A DNA stretch of 64,000 nt from Leptospira bandrabouensis (lineage in GTDB: Bacteria; Spirochaetota; Leptospiria; Leptospirales; Leptospiraceae). Below the pieces are notes generated by a model. The model saw only the letters and a program-made list of their open reading frames with translations, was not told the origin of the DNA and searched no databases. The stretch lies in contig NZ_RQHT01000010.1 of assembly GCF_004770905.1 (NCBI RefSeq), forward strand, positions 186,001 through 250,000. The letters are read 5' to 3'. Both the position numbers and the translations under genes were made by a program. Positions 1 to 7,175 of this stretch are shown here, piece by piece (the first letter of the stretch is position 1; every line of letters begins with the position of its first letter).

Positions 1-283
1 CCATATACCCAGGGAAGTCGCCTAACCCACGTGTGAAGGTGAATTTTGCCGGATAAACAACTAGTCGTCTGCCTGATTGTAAAAACGTACCTGACATTAA
101 CGTAAAAGGGGAAGCTACAATAAAAGCAGCAGTTCCTAATACGGTTCCTGCAAGTCCCATCGGGCGCGCTAAAATCAAATCAATCAACATTTCGCCACCA
201 GAGGGCACTTCTCTTGCGGATAAAGTTTGGGTCCATAAGAGACAAATTAAGAAAAGGATGGACAAGGGTCGTGTTTGTTTCAT
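1..283 (-). CDS. Secreted hydrophobic protein, N-terminal part only
   Basis: The minus strand reads open from an ATG at 283-281 to the window edge, so the C-terminus is missing. The 94 visible residues begin with a signal peptide (MKQTRPLSILFLICLLWTQT, with a likely cleavage after TLSA). A Gly/Ala-rich hydrophobic stretch follows (LAGTVLGTAAFIVASPFTLM). This pattern fits a small exported or membrane protein. I do not recognise the family. The next gene is divergent, with 65 bases between the two starts that should hold both promoters. Confidence 0.7.
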   Translation of the reverse strand, partial: MKQTRPLSILFLICLLWTQTLSAREVPSGGEMLIDLILARPMGLAGTVLGTAAFIVASPFTLMSGTFLQSGRRLVVYPAKFTFTRGLGDFPGYM

Positions 284-348
284 AGGCTGATCACTCGGGC
301 TTTCATCTGATGAAATCTCGAGAATGATATCCCTGTAAAGTAAGAAAT

Positions 349-1017
349 ATGGCTAAAGAAATTGTTTTGTTTGTTCTCTATTCTATTGTGCATCTTTTTG
401 CGATCGCAACGATCACAAAAGAAGATGTTTTGTATCTCCCTTCGAAAATTATTCCCATACTGATTCTGAATGTAGCCCTCTTTCGCTACTTCCCCAGTTT
501 GGGAAAACGGGGCAAATTGATTGCGATTGGCCTTGTGTTTTCACTTTTTGGAGATAGTTTTTTAGCATTACCTAAACAGGGATATTTTGTTTTTGGGCTC
601 GGGTCTTTTCTGATTGCACAATTGATTTACTCTTACGCTTTTACCTTGGATTCTAAAATCAAACCCATCCTTGCCATTCCCTTTTTACTTTTTGGGTGCT
701 CCTTTTTTCTAATACTGGTGCCAAAGTTAGGATCCCTACTTGTTCCTGTTGGAGTTTATATCTCCGCCATTTGCCTAATGGGTTGGCGTGCTGCTGCTAG
801 GAATTCCAACTCCAAAGCTTTTTATTTAGGTTTGGTAGGTGCATTGGTTTTTATTCTCTCAGATTCGATCATTGCCTATTCGATGTTTCTAAAACCTGAT
901 ATGGACAGATTTACCGCTTCTATGGGAATTATGGTAACGTATTATATTGCACAACTATTGATTTACTCTGCGACAAAGGTCGAAGAGATTGATCATCAAA
1001 CCCTGAAAAATACTTGA
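349..1017 (+). CDS. YhhN/TMEM86-family membrane protein (lysoplasmalogenase-like)
   Basis: A 222-residue protein made almost entirely of hydrophobic segments, about eight predicted membrane spans. It carries the family-type motif FSLFGDSFLALP after the second or third span and a second acidic motif, LSDSIIAY, near the end; these acidic residues are the conserved ones in YhhN/TMEM86 proteins. Family members hydrolyse the vinyl-ether bond of lysoplasmalogens, but this activity is not established for most bacterial members. A second member lies at 38235-38987. Substrate and role here are inferred only. Confidence 0.75.
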   Translation: MAKEIVLFVLYSIVHLFAIATITKEDVLYLPSKIIPILILNVALFRYFPSLGKRGKLIAIGLVFSLFGDSFLALPKQGYFVFGLGSFLIAQLIYSYAFTLDSKIKPILAIPFLLFGCSFFLILVPKLGSLLVPVGVYISAICLMGWRAAARNSNSKAFYLGLVGALVFILSDSIIAYSMFLKPDMDRFTASMGIMVTYYIAQLLIYSATKVEEIDHQTLKNT

Positions 1018-1075
1018 TTCACCTACCACTCACGAGTATCGTACTTATGGTTTTTAAAAACCAGGGAATGGGATT

Positions 1076-1816
1076 ATGAAATCGCTAAAAAAAACATCCT
1101 TTATTGAAGCAGTTGCGGCTGCGATTGAACATGAGGTTCAATGTTTCAATTTTTATCTAAAACTTTCCGAAAGTTTGCCAGAAGGTCAAATCAGAGAATT
1201 ATTCAGTCAACTTGCGTTAGATGGTGATGAACATATTAAATTCATCAAAGAAATCTATAAAAGTGCAGAAGGGAAGGAACTTCCTAACTTAAAACAACTT
1301 TCTGAAATTGAAAAATTTCATTCTTCCACTATCCAAAAGGTAATGGAAAGACTGGATCGAAACAAAAACGAAGAAGTCAAAGCAGACGAAAGAAAAGCGT
1401 TAGAACTTGCCATCAGAGAAGGGGAAGACGCACGTAATTTTTATGCGACGATTCGTAATAAGTTCCAAGATCCAAAAATCAATTTGTTATTCCAAAAGTT
1501 GGCAAATTTTAATGAATCCAACAATTCATTGTTAGAAGCACAAGCCATGGCAATGGAACAGTCGGCACCTGCTGACCAAGTTTTCTATTGGGAAGATGAG
1601 GAACTTTTGGAGCAGGTGAATCGTTCTGCAAAAGCCGCTTCAAAACCAAAAGTGACGAAACCGGCATCAAAACCACAAACAGTAAAAACAAAACCTTCGG
1701 CTAAAAAAACTTCTAAACCGGCAAACAAGAAGTCGGCGAAAAAAGCCGCTAAAAAGGCAGTGAAAAAAGCTGTTAAAAAAGCAAAACCAGCGAAGAAAAA
1801 AGGTAAGAAAAAATAG
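1076..1816 (+). CDS. Ferritin-like (rubrerythrin-type) protein with Lys/Ala/Pro-rich tail
   Basis: Residues 1-160 form a four-helix ferritin-like fold. The first half keeps metal-ligand-type positions (IEHEVQCFNFY and DGDEHIKFI, an ExxH-like pair). The second half keeps EGEDARNFYATI, but where the second ExxH is expected it reads NESNNSLLE, so one iron ligand appears lost. Residues about 185-246 are a basic low-complexity tail built of KPA, KKSAKKAAKK and KKAVKKA units, like histone-H1-type bacterial tails, which suggests binding to nucleic acid or another polyanion. GGGA lies just before the ATG. The stop TAG overlaps the GTG of the next gene by one base, so the two are probably cotranslated. 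Diiron function is uncertain. Confidence 0.7.
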   Translation: MKSLKKTSFIEAVAAAIEHEVQCFNFYLKLSESLPEGQIRELFSQLALDGDEHIKFIKEIYKSAEGKELPNLKQLSEIEKFHSSTIQKVMERLDRNKNEEVKADERKALELAIREGEDARNFYATIRNKFQDPKINLLFQKLANFNESNNSLLEAQAMAMEQSAPADQVFYWEDEELLEQVNRSAKAASKPKVTKPASKPQTVKTKPSAKKTSKPANKKSAKKAAKKAVKKAVKKAKPAKKKGKKK

Positions 1817-2298
1817 TGAAATACCAAGTAACTCATACATTTCCCGTTTCCCTTGAAAAACTTTTACATGCAAGGGAGGAAAGATACAAACATCTAGATC
1901 AGTTTCCTGATTTAAAAAATGTAACTTTGTTAGAAGAAACTAAAGAGGGGAATATCATTCGCCAAAAACGAAAGGTGAGTTTGGAAGGATCCATGCCTGC
2001 CGTACTTTCGGCAGCTCTCAATGACCTTTCGCTTTTGGAAGAATCTACTTTTGATATTACTACCAACACTCATGAATTTAAAATCTCTCCTCCAGGGAAA
2101 GACAATGTATTTGTGATCAAAGGAAAAAGTAAATACGAAGCGAATGGGGCAGAGTCGAAACGTTCTTACGATGTGGATGTAGTTTCTAGTCTTCTATTTG
2201 TCTCGCCCATTGTAGAAAAGGCCATTGAAGAAATTCACAAACATAGTTTAGAAAAAGACAGAAAATCCATCGCCAAATTTTTGGGGGTTGAATCCTAA
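1816..2298 (+). CDS. DUF2505-like START/SRPBCC-fold protein
   Basis: 160 residues from a GTG that overlaps the upstream stop (TAGTG). The N-terminal pattern (YQVTHTFPVSLEKLL, then alternating beta strands such as NIIRQKRKVSLEG) and the long C-terminal helix (SPIVEKAIEEIHKHSLEKD) match the lipid/ligand-binding SRPBCC fold, with DUF2505 the best fit by memory. There is no signal peptide, so it should be cytoplasmic. Coupling to the ferritin-like gene and a 6-base gap to the transporter gene suggest one operon. The function is unknown. Confidence 0.6.
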   Translation: MKYQVTHTFPVSLEKLLHAREERYKHLDQFPDLKNVTLLEETKEGNIIRQKRKVSLEGSMPAVLSAALNDLSLLEESTFDITTNTHEFKISPPGKDNVFVIKGKSKYEANGAESKRSYDVDVVSSLLFVSPIVEKAIEEIHKHSLEKDRKSIAKFLGVES

Positions 2299-2304
2299 GT
2301 AGAA

Positions 2305-3207
2305 GTGAAGTCTTCTTCTCCTACTTTTTTACGATCTGTTTTAGAACTCAATTTGACGATCCTCATTATGGGGAACGTCACTTTGTTTGCCAAACTCCTT
2401 CCCTTTCCTGCTGTCACAATTATCTCTGGTCGTGCACTGTTTTCTGTTCTTATCCTTGGTTTGTTTTTTTGGATTCGGGGAAAGTCAGTCTCCTATCGCA
2501 GTTTTAAAGACTTTTCGTTTGTATTTGGGATTGGGATTTTATTTGCTCTGCATTGGGTTACGTATTTTCACTCCATCCAGGTTTCCACTGTGGCAGTGGG
2601 GATGTTGTCACTTTTCACCTATCCTGTGTTTTCTGCTATCTTAGAACCAATGTTTGGTGGAAAACGTCCCGACCCTTTTGCTTTCTTTCTCGCCTGTTTC
2701 TCTTTTTTTGGACTTTTTTTAATTGTACCTGATCTATCTTGGGACAACCAAATGTTCCAAGGAGTTGTTTGGGGAGTGGTCTCTGCAGTTCTCTATGCCA
2801 TTCGCAATTTGCTTACCAAAGAAATGCATGTACATTATCCGAGTGCCCAAATTCTTTTTACCCAACTGATTGCCACAAGCCTTGTCCTCCTTCCTTTTGC
2901 GGATGGTCTTTTTGTGATGCTTGCAGAACCCAAATACCTAGTATTCCAAGTGGTTCTTGCGGGAGTGTTTACTTCTCTTGCACATACCATTTGGATTCGT
3001 AGTTTGTCCAATTTGTCTGTCACAACGGCTGGGACTTTGTCAACACTAAGTCCCATTTACGGGAGTTTGGCGGCCTGGTATTTTTTGGGAGAAGTTCCAC
3101 CCGATAGGCTTTGGTTAGGTGGTGGTGTGATTCTTTTTTGTGCAATTTTAGAAGTATTTCGAAAACAAGCGGAGAGTGGGAAAAGAGAAGAGGAGAAATT
3201 GATTTAA
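2305..3207 (+). CDS. EamA/DMT-family transporter
   Basis: 300 residues from a GTG start six bases after the previous stop. About ten hydrophobic spans are arranged as two five-helix repeats. The glycine/proline-rich EamA features are visible: HWVTYFHSIQVSTVAVGMLS in the first half and TTAGTLSTLSPIYGSLAAW with the LGE motif (YFLGEVPP) in the second. The family exports metabolites and amino acids across the inner membrane; the substrate cannot be read from sequence. It is the last gene of the plus-strand run that ends at the hairpin at 3188-3220. Confidence 0.85.
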   Translation: MKSSSPTFLRSVLELNLTILIMGNVTLFAKLLPFPAVTIISGRALFSVLILGLFFWIRGKSVSYRSFKDFSFVFGIGILFALHWVTYFHSIQVSTVAVGMLSLFTYPVFSAILEPMFGGKRPDPFAFFLACFSFFGLFLIVPDLSWDNQMFQGVVWGVVSAVLYAIRNLLTKEMHVHYPSAQILFTQLIATSLVLLPFADGLFVMLAEPKYLVFQVVLAGVFTSLAHTIWIRSLSNLSVTTAGTLSTLSPIYGSLAAWYFLGEVPPDRLWLGGGVILFCAILEVFRKQAESGKREEEKLI

Positions 3208-3220
3208 GAATTCTCCTCTT
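3188..3220. terminator. Hairpin between convergent genes
   Basis: Perfect 10-bp arms AAGAGGAGAA (3188-3197) and TTCTCCTCTT (3211-3220) flank the stop codon of the transporter gene. The loop is 13 bases and the tail TTTCC is only weakly T-rich. It sits between two convergent genes, so it may end transcription from both sides. Confidence 0.5.
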
Positions 3221-3240
3221 TCCTAAAGAGATGTTTAAAC

Positions 3241-4086
3241 TTAAATTTTTGGACTGTATTTTGCCAGTAACTCTTCCAAAATTTTGGGAGGAGTTTCAAA
3301 ATACGGATGGTCTCGAAATATTTCTTGGTACTCAAGTCTTTTGAAATCTTCGTATTCACAATGTAGTTCTTCCACCTGTTCTTTTAGGCGGCGAAGGAGT
3401 GGCATAGAAAAACGAGGATTCGTAGGATCGATCCATCCATTGTTTTGAAAACTTTTCATTTTTTTGGAACAACGACAGGGATTTTTTTCATTTATGAGTC
3501 CACATTTATCATCCATAAATGTATAGAGATCTTTTCTGGCTCGACTCAATCGTTTGCGAAAAGCTTCATTTGATATTTCTAGTAGTTCCGAACTTTCACG
3601 ATCACTTAGTCCCATTAAGTCGGCTAGAATAAGAGCGATCCGTTGTTCTCTGTCCAAACAAAGTAACATCCCCAAAGTACAAGAGGCCTTTGCTTCTTCT
3701 ATTAAAACTAAGTTTTCTGGCCGAGAAAGTTCGTTTGCCGGGATTTCAATATTTGGCATTTTTTCCAGTTCGTTTGCGTAATCCGAAAAACCAGTTGTTA
3801 TTTCTTCCAGTCGTCCTCGTTTCCCATTTAACGCGTGATTTATGGAAATACGATAGGCCCATGTTTTAAAGCTGGCTCGTGTTGGATCATATGCGGCAAG
3901 GTTCGTTGCAATTTTTAGAAGCACTTCTTGGGTATGATCTTCCGCTTCCTGTGGATTTAATAAAATACGACGAATGACATTATAAATCCAAGATTGTACT
4001 TTGGAAAGTAGAGATTCCAAAGCACGGCGGTCTCCCGTCCGTGCCCTTTCGATGAGGTTTAGTTCTTCTTCACTACTTGTTTTCAT
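3241..4086 (-). CDS. ECF-type RNA polymerase sigma factor with long C-terminal extension
   Basis: 281 residues. Region 2 is clear (AEDHTQEVLLKIATNLAAYD, then FKTWAYRISINHALN), as is region 4 (DREQRIALILADLMGLSDRE with helix-turn-helix LLEISNEAFRKRLSRARKDL). After region 4 there is an extension of about 85 residues with a Cys cluster, CGLINEKNPCRC. Such C-terminal domains mark ECF subgroups that are controlled without a linked membrane anti-sigma factor. No anti-sigma gene is adjacent. Its ATG overlaps the TAA of the upstream ABM-domain gene by one base, so translation is likely coupled and the partner is probably functional. Confidence 0.85.
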   Translation of the reverse strand: MKTSSEEELNLIERARTGDRRALESLLSKVQSWIYNVIRRILLNPQEAEDHTQEVLLKIATNLAAYDPTRASFKTWAYRISINHALNGKRGRLEEITTGFSDYANELEKMPNIEIPANELSRPENLVLIEEAKASCTLGMLLCLDREQRIALILADLMGLSDRESSELLEISNEAFRKRLSRARKDLYTFMDDKCGLINEKNPCRCSKKMKSFQNNGWIDPTNPRFSMPLLRRLKEQVEELHCEYEDFKRLEYQEIFRDHPYFETPPKILEELLAKYSPKI

Positions 4087-4439
4087 TAGAGTGTTTGCCG
4101 TTCAAACATTTCAAAGACCAAAGTCTGTTTCATCAAGGCGAAAAATTCTTTTCCCGTTTCTGAGTTCTGTAGTGTCTCTCCTGCCTTATGGCAATCTTCT
4201 ACATTTTCCCAGTATAAAAGATCCAAAAGAATTCCTTCTCTGGTTTTGGATCGGAATGCTCGCCATGCCAAAAATCCTGGTTGGCTTTGCAAAAGTGGTA
4301 ACATTTGTTTCCGCATCTGGTGATATTTTTCTGTATCTTCAATGGCACATTCTACGATGGCGATTTCAATCGCAGTCGTTTGTGGTAAACTTTCCAGGGT
4401 TAATAAATCTTGGCCTTGGCTTTTTAAACTTTCTAACAT
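4086..4439 (-). CDS. ABM-domain (dimeric alpha-beta barrel) protein
   Basis: 117 residues from the ATG at 4439; AAGGAAA lies upstream at usable spacing, and a longer reading from 4487 adds a segment without a better site. The pattern (IEIAIVECAI, QMLPLLQSQPGFLAWRAFRS, DLLYWENVEDCHKAGE) fits the antibiotic-biosynthesis-monooxygenase/EthD-type barrel, a small oxygenase or ligand-binding fold. It is coupled to the sigma factor at 3241-4086, suggesting the pair senses or processes the same compound. That role is inferred. Confidence 0.65.
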   Translation of the reverse strand: MLESLKSQGQDLLTLESLPQTTAIEIAIVECAIEDTEKYHQMRKQMLPLLQSQPGFLAWRAFRSKTREGILLDLLYWENVEDCHKAGETLQNSETGKEFFALMKQTLVFEMFERQTL

Positions 4440-4599
4440 AATCAGTGTTTCCTTAGAGGGTTTTCGACCTCTGTATTGGATACACAAATAAAGGAGAGTT
4501 GTGACAGAACTGGGAAAAAAATTCTTCTAGAAGTTCCCTTTTGTAATTTGCTTCTCATGGATTCATTAACAAAACTATTATCTTTTCCTACATTTCTGT

Positions 4600-4630
4600 T
4601 TGACAATCCTCTCGTTTTCTAGTCTCTACT
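4600..4630 (+). promoter_or_regulatory. Candidate sigma70-type promoter
   Basis: TTGACA at 4600-4605 is a perfect -35. The -10 is unclear: TCTCTA (17-base spacer) or TCTACT (19-base spacer). The expected transcript start falls at the beginning of the palindrome at 4633, so the RNA would start with that hairpin. Confidence 0.4.
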
Positions 4631-4632
4631 AT

Positions 4633-4665
4633 CCTCTTGTAGAAATAATATATTTCTACAAGAGG
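4633..4665 (+). promoter_or_regulatory. Perfect 15-bp inverted repeat covering the ribosome-binding site
   Basis: Arm CCTCTTGTAGAAATA (4633-4647), 3-base loop ATA, and exact complement TATTTCTACAAGAGG (4651-4665). The right arm contains most of the Shine-Dalgarno sequence AGAGGAG (4661-4667) of the GTG start at 4674. As RNA this would hide the binding site. As DNA it could be an operator just after the promoter. Confidence 0.7.
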
Positions 4666-4673
4666 AGTTCGTT

Positions 4674-5084
4674 GTGAAAAAAATTAGTCTCATTTTGGCG
4701 TTAGCAGTCTCTATTACCGTTTTTCATTGTAAGTCGGGCGATCAAGCTACCCTTGAAGATTCGAGGACGATCTTAGAGGGGAATTGGATTTTAACAAACA
4801 ATTGCACCAAAGACCCAAGTCCAAATGCCACCGCATGGCTTGTCATCAGCAACAACCGGGATATCAAATCTTGTTATAAAAAAACTAGTTCTGTTGTGAA
4901 GGGATCACTCATCAAACAAAGTGAAGGAAACTACAATATCGATTGGTCAGAAGGTCCTGCATCAACTGCACAATATCCGGTGGGTGGCCCTTTGAACTTA
5001 TTTGGAATGACTACAGAAGGAGTTACGGTTTGTTATACTCGTGTTAAGAGTGCCAAACAAAACCCTCCAACATTTTGTAAGTAG
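4674..5084 (+). CDS. Small lipoprotein of unknown function
   Basis: 136 residues from a GTG start with AGAGGAG seven bases upstream. The signal peptide (KKISLILALAVSITVFHC) ends in a spirochaete-type lipobox VFHC, so residue 19 should be lipidated. The mature part has a WILTNNCTK segment and further Cys pairs (SCYKKTSS, VCYTRVKS, TFCK) that could form disulfides. I do not recognise the family. Translation is probably controlled by the palindrome over its ribosome-binding site. A structured repeat element begins about 50 bases after the stop. Confidence 0.75.
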   Translation: MKKISLILALAVSITVFHCKSGDQATLEDSRTILEGNWILTNNCTKDPSPNATAWLVISNNRDIKSCYKKTSSVVKGSLIKQSEGNYNIDWSEGPASTAQYPVGGPLNLFGMTTEGVTVCYTRVKSAKQNPPTFCK

Positions 5085-5133
5085 TGAAAAAAGTTTTGTT
5101 ACAAATAGAGTTTTGTTGTTAAGATGAAACTCC

Positions 5134-5250
5134 CCGCGCCACCGATGGTAGCGGAAATCCTTTCGCAAAGCGAAAGATTGGAGCGGACAGCGGGATCGCC
5201 TAATGGACAGTATGTGAAAACTGACCCCCACTGGCGAGGTGCCCGCAAAA
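5134..5250 (+). repeat. Structured repeat element, copy 1
   Basis: The module GTAGCGGAAATCCTTTC is followed by a tight hairpin (CTTTCGC 5160-5166, loop AAA, GCGAAAG 5170-5176), then ATTGGAGCGGACAGCGGGATCG, and a separate 3' block GCGAGGTGCCCGCAAAA near 5234-5250. A second copy with the same order of blocks lies at 44113-44256. CGAT at 5143-5146 can pair with ATCG at 5194-5197 as an outer stem. It lies between a lipoprotein gene and the convergent DUF302 gene and has no coding potential that I can support. Confidence 0.6.
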
Positions 5251-5268
5251 TTTACCAAAAAAACAAAA

Positions 5269-5658
5269 TCATTCGTGTAAGAGGTGGATGACTTGGATTA
5301 GTTTTTCTTGGACTTCTTTGGCAATTTTTTCGAGTTCAGGATTTTGGACCAGTTTGGTCATGGTCATAGGATCAAAGATGGAAACTTTGGTTTCACCGTT
5401 TTTTTCTTCGGTGACCACTACGTTGCAGGGAAGTAATAATCCAATTTCGTCTGCGGTTTGGAGGGCTTTGTGCGCAAAACCAGGGTTACATGCTCCAAGG
5501 ATGGTGTAACGTTTGAAATCCACTCCAATTTTTTCTTTGAGAGTGTTTTTGACATCGATGGTGGTAAGAACCCCGAAACCTTCTTTTTTTAAGGCTTCGG
5601 TTGTGTCGGCGATAGTTTCTTCAAAACTTTTTTTTCTGTGAACAGTGAGTCCTAACAT
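5269..5658 (-). CDS. DUF302 family protein
   Basis: 129 residues starting at the ATG at 5658, which has GGAGG just upstream; an in-frame ATG at 5685 lies inside the operator and is rejected. The pattern SFEETIADTTEALKKEGFGVLTTIDV, CNPGFAHKALQTADEIGLLLPCNVVV and a long C-terminal helix match DUF302. These small cytosolic proteins often sit with sulfur, copper or thioredoxin-like genes under CsoR/CstR-type repressors. A TATACCC-N4-GGGTATA palindrome lies directly upstream of the ribosome-binding site, which supports that link here. The biochemical role is unknown. Confidence 0.85.
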   Translation of the reverse strand: MLGLTVHRKKSFEETIADTTEALKKEGFGVLTTIDVKNTLKEKIGVDFKRYTILGACNPGFAHKALQTADEIGLLLPCNVVVTEEKNGETKVSIFDPMTMTKLVQNPELEKIAKEVQEKLIQVIHLLHE

Positions 5659-5675
5659 AAATCCTCCGCTGGGTC

Positions 5676-5693
5676 TATACCCCATAGGGTATA
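5676..5693 (-). promoter_or_regulatory. CsoR/CstR-type operator
   Basis: Perfect 7-bp arms TATACCC (5676-5682) and GGGTATA (5687-5693) with a 4-base centre, 18 bases upstream of the DUF302 start. G-tract palindromes of this form are known targets of CsoR-family (copper or persulfide-sensing) repressors. No repressor gene is visible in the window. Confidence 0.6.
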
Positions 5694-5741
5694 TGGGATC
5701 AAGGAACTTGCAAGAGAATTTTACTTAAGTGAGGAAAAAGA

Positions 5742-6182
5742 TCATTCTTTTTTAGGAAGTTTTTGCATTTCTTCCACGCTGGGAAGTTGTTTTGACATAA
5801 AACGGATTTCCCCAGAGGCATTGAGGAGAAAGTATTGGGGGAGAGGTTCTGTTTTTAGAGAAGCAAATCTGTCATCCAAAATCAATGATTGGAATTCTGG
5901 TTCCCTTGGGGTGTAGTTGAGGAGAACATAAGTGCCAAGGTCTGGTTTCCCTTCGCCGCATTCCAAACCTTGCAACATTTCGCATCGGGATTTGGTGACA
6001 GCAAGGAGGATGAGTTTTCCTTCTCTGGAGGCTTGTCCAAAAGCAAAGGATTTGTTGTGGCCCCAGTGAATTTCTTGGCTAACCATTTCGTTGATTTTAA
6101 TATAACCAAACACAAGTAATAAAATGAAAAGTGGCATGGATAAAAAACCAAGTAGGTAAAAAACACGGGAATATTTCTGCAT
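5742..6182 (-). CDS. Membrane-anchored thioredoxin-like protein
   Basis: 146 residues from the ATG at 6182; a start at 6233 is possible but has no better ribosome-binding site. One N-terminal membrane anchor (VFYLLGFLSMPLFILLLVFGYI) leads into a thioredoxin-like domain: IHWGHNKSFAFGQASREGKLILLAVTKSRC, then FQSLILDDRFASLKTEPLPQYFLLNASGEI, which has the cis-Pro region and the last strands of the fold. The usual CxxC is replaced by a more distant Cys pair (SRCEMLQGLEC). It probably sits in the inner membrane with the domain in the periplasm. It may share control with DUF302, whose start lies 84 bases further on. Confidence 0.6.
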   Translation of the reverse strand: MQKYSRVFYLLGFLSMPLFILLLVFGYIKINEMVSQEIHWGHNKSFAFGQASREGKLILLAVTKSRCEMLQGLECGEGKPDLGTYVLLNYTPREPEFQSLILDDRFASLKTEPLPQYFLLNASGEIRFMSKQLPSVEEMQKLPKKE

Positions 6183-6323
6183 ACAAGGCAATGGAAACGA
6201 AACACCCAGTTCCCGCCAAGTTGAATTTTTCATTGTTTATAAACAAAGAAAGTTTAAAAAAAACTACACCTCTTTATTCCCATAACAAATCTGGTTTAAA
6301 GAGAGAAACCTTAGGAGAAATTA

Positions 6324-7169
6324 ATGGAGATTTGGTATACCGAAAAATTGGAATTAGAAAAAGGGCGAGCTGTGAGTTACCGGGTAACAAAAACAATCGA
6401 AAGCCTACAATCTCCGTTCCAGAAAATCGATATTTTTGAAACACAATCCTTTGGACGAATGTTTACACTTGATGGTGTAACAATGGTTACTAACAAAGAT
6501 GAACATTCTTATCATGAAATGATTGCCCATATCCCAATGATGAGTCATCCCAATCCGGAATCAGTCCTTGTGATCGGTGGGGGAGACGGGGGAACCGTTC
6601 GTGAAGTTTTAAAACACCCATCTGTCAAAGAAGTTGTGTTATGCGAGATTGACAAAGCGGTTGTAGATATTAGTTATAAGTATTTTCCTGAATGTGCTGA
6701 TGCAATGAAAGATCCAAAGGTAATTCATCATTATGATGACGGAGCTAAATTTGCTCGTGATAACAAAGGTCGTTTTGATGTGATCCTTGTGGATTCTAGT
6801 GATCCTGTGGGTCCTGCGGAAGTTTTATTCAAAGAGCCGTTTTTTCGAGATATGGCAAGTGCCTTAAAACCAACGGGAATCATTGCCACACAAGCAGAAT
6901 CTTTTTGGTATCATGGAGATGTGATCTCTTCCCTCTTTGATTTTATTCCAAAAATTTTTCCGGAGTATGGTTACTATTACACAACCATTCCTACGTATCC
7001 TTCTGGAATCATTGGATTTACTTTTTTATCGAATGCAATTGATCCTTATTCGGTAACACCAGATCCAAAACGAGTTCCTAAAGGCCTTAAATATTACAGT
7101 CCTGAAATTCACAAAGCGGCTTTTGTTCTTCCTGAATTTGCAAAAGCTTATATCAAAAGAAAAGGCTAA
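6324..7169 (+). CDS. speE: Polyamine aminopropyltransferase (spermidine synthase)
   Basis: 281 residues, the normal family length. It transfers an aminopropyl group from decarboxylated S-adenosylmethionine to putrescine. Visible features are the N-terminal beta domain (RMFTLDGVTMVTNKDEHSYHEM, residues about 45-66), the nucleotide-binding GGGDGG at 85-90 and the catalytic segment VDSSDPVGPA near 156-165. GGAG precedes the ATG. It starts a plus-strand run reaching 14217; the gap to the next gene is six bases. Confidence 0.95.
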   Translation: MEIWYTEKLELEKGRAVSYRVTKTIESLQSPFQKIDIFETQSFGRMFTLDGVTMVTNKDEHSYHEMIAHIPMMSHPNPESVLVIGGGDGGTVREVLKHPSVKEVVLCEIDKAVVDISYKYFPECADAMKDPKVIHHYDDGAKFARDNKGRFDVILVDSSDPVGPAEVLFKEPFFRDMASALKPTGIIATQAESFWYHGDVISSLFDFIPKIFPEYGYYYTTIPTYPSGIIGFTFLSNAIDPYSVTPDPKRVPKGLKYYSPEIHKAAFVLPEFAKAYIKRKG

Positions 7170-7175
7170 AACTTT

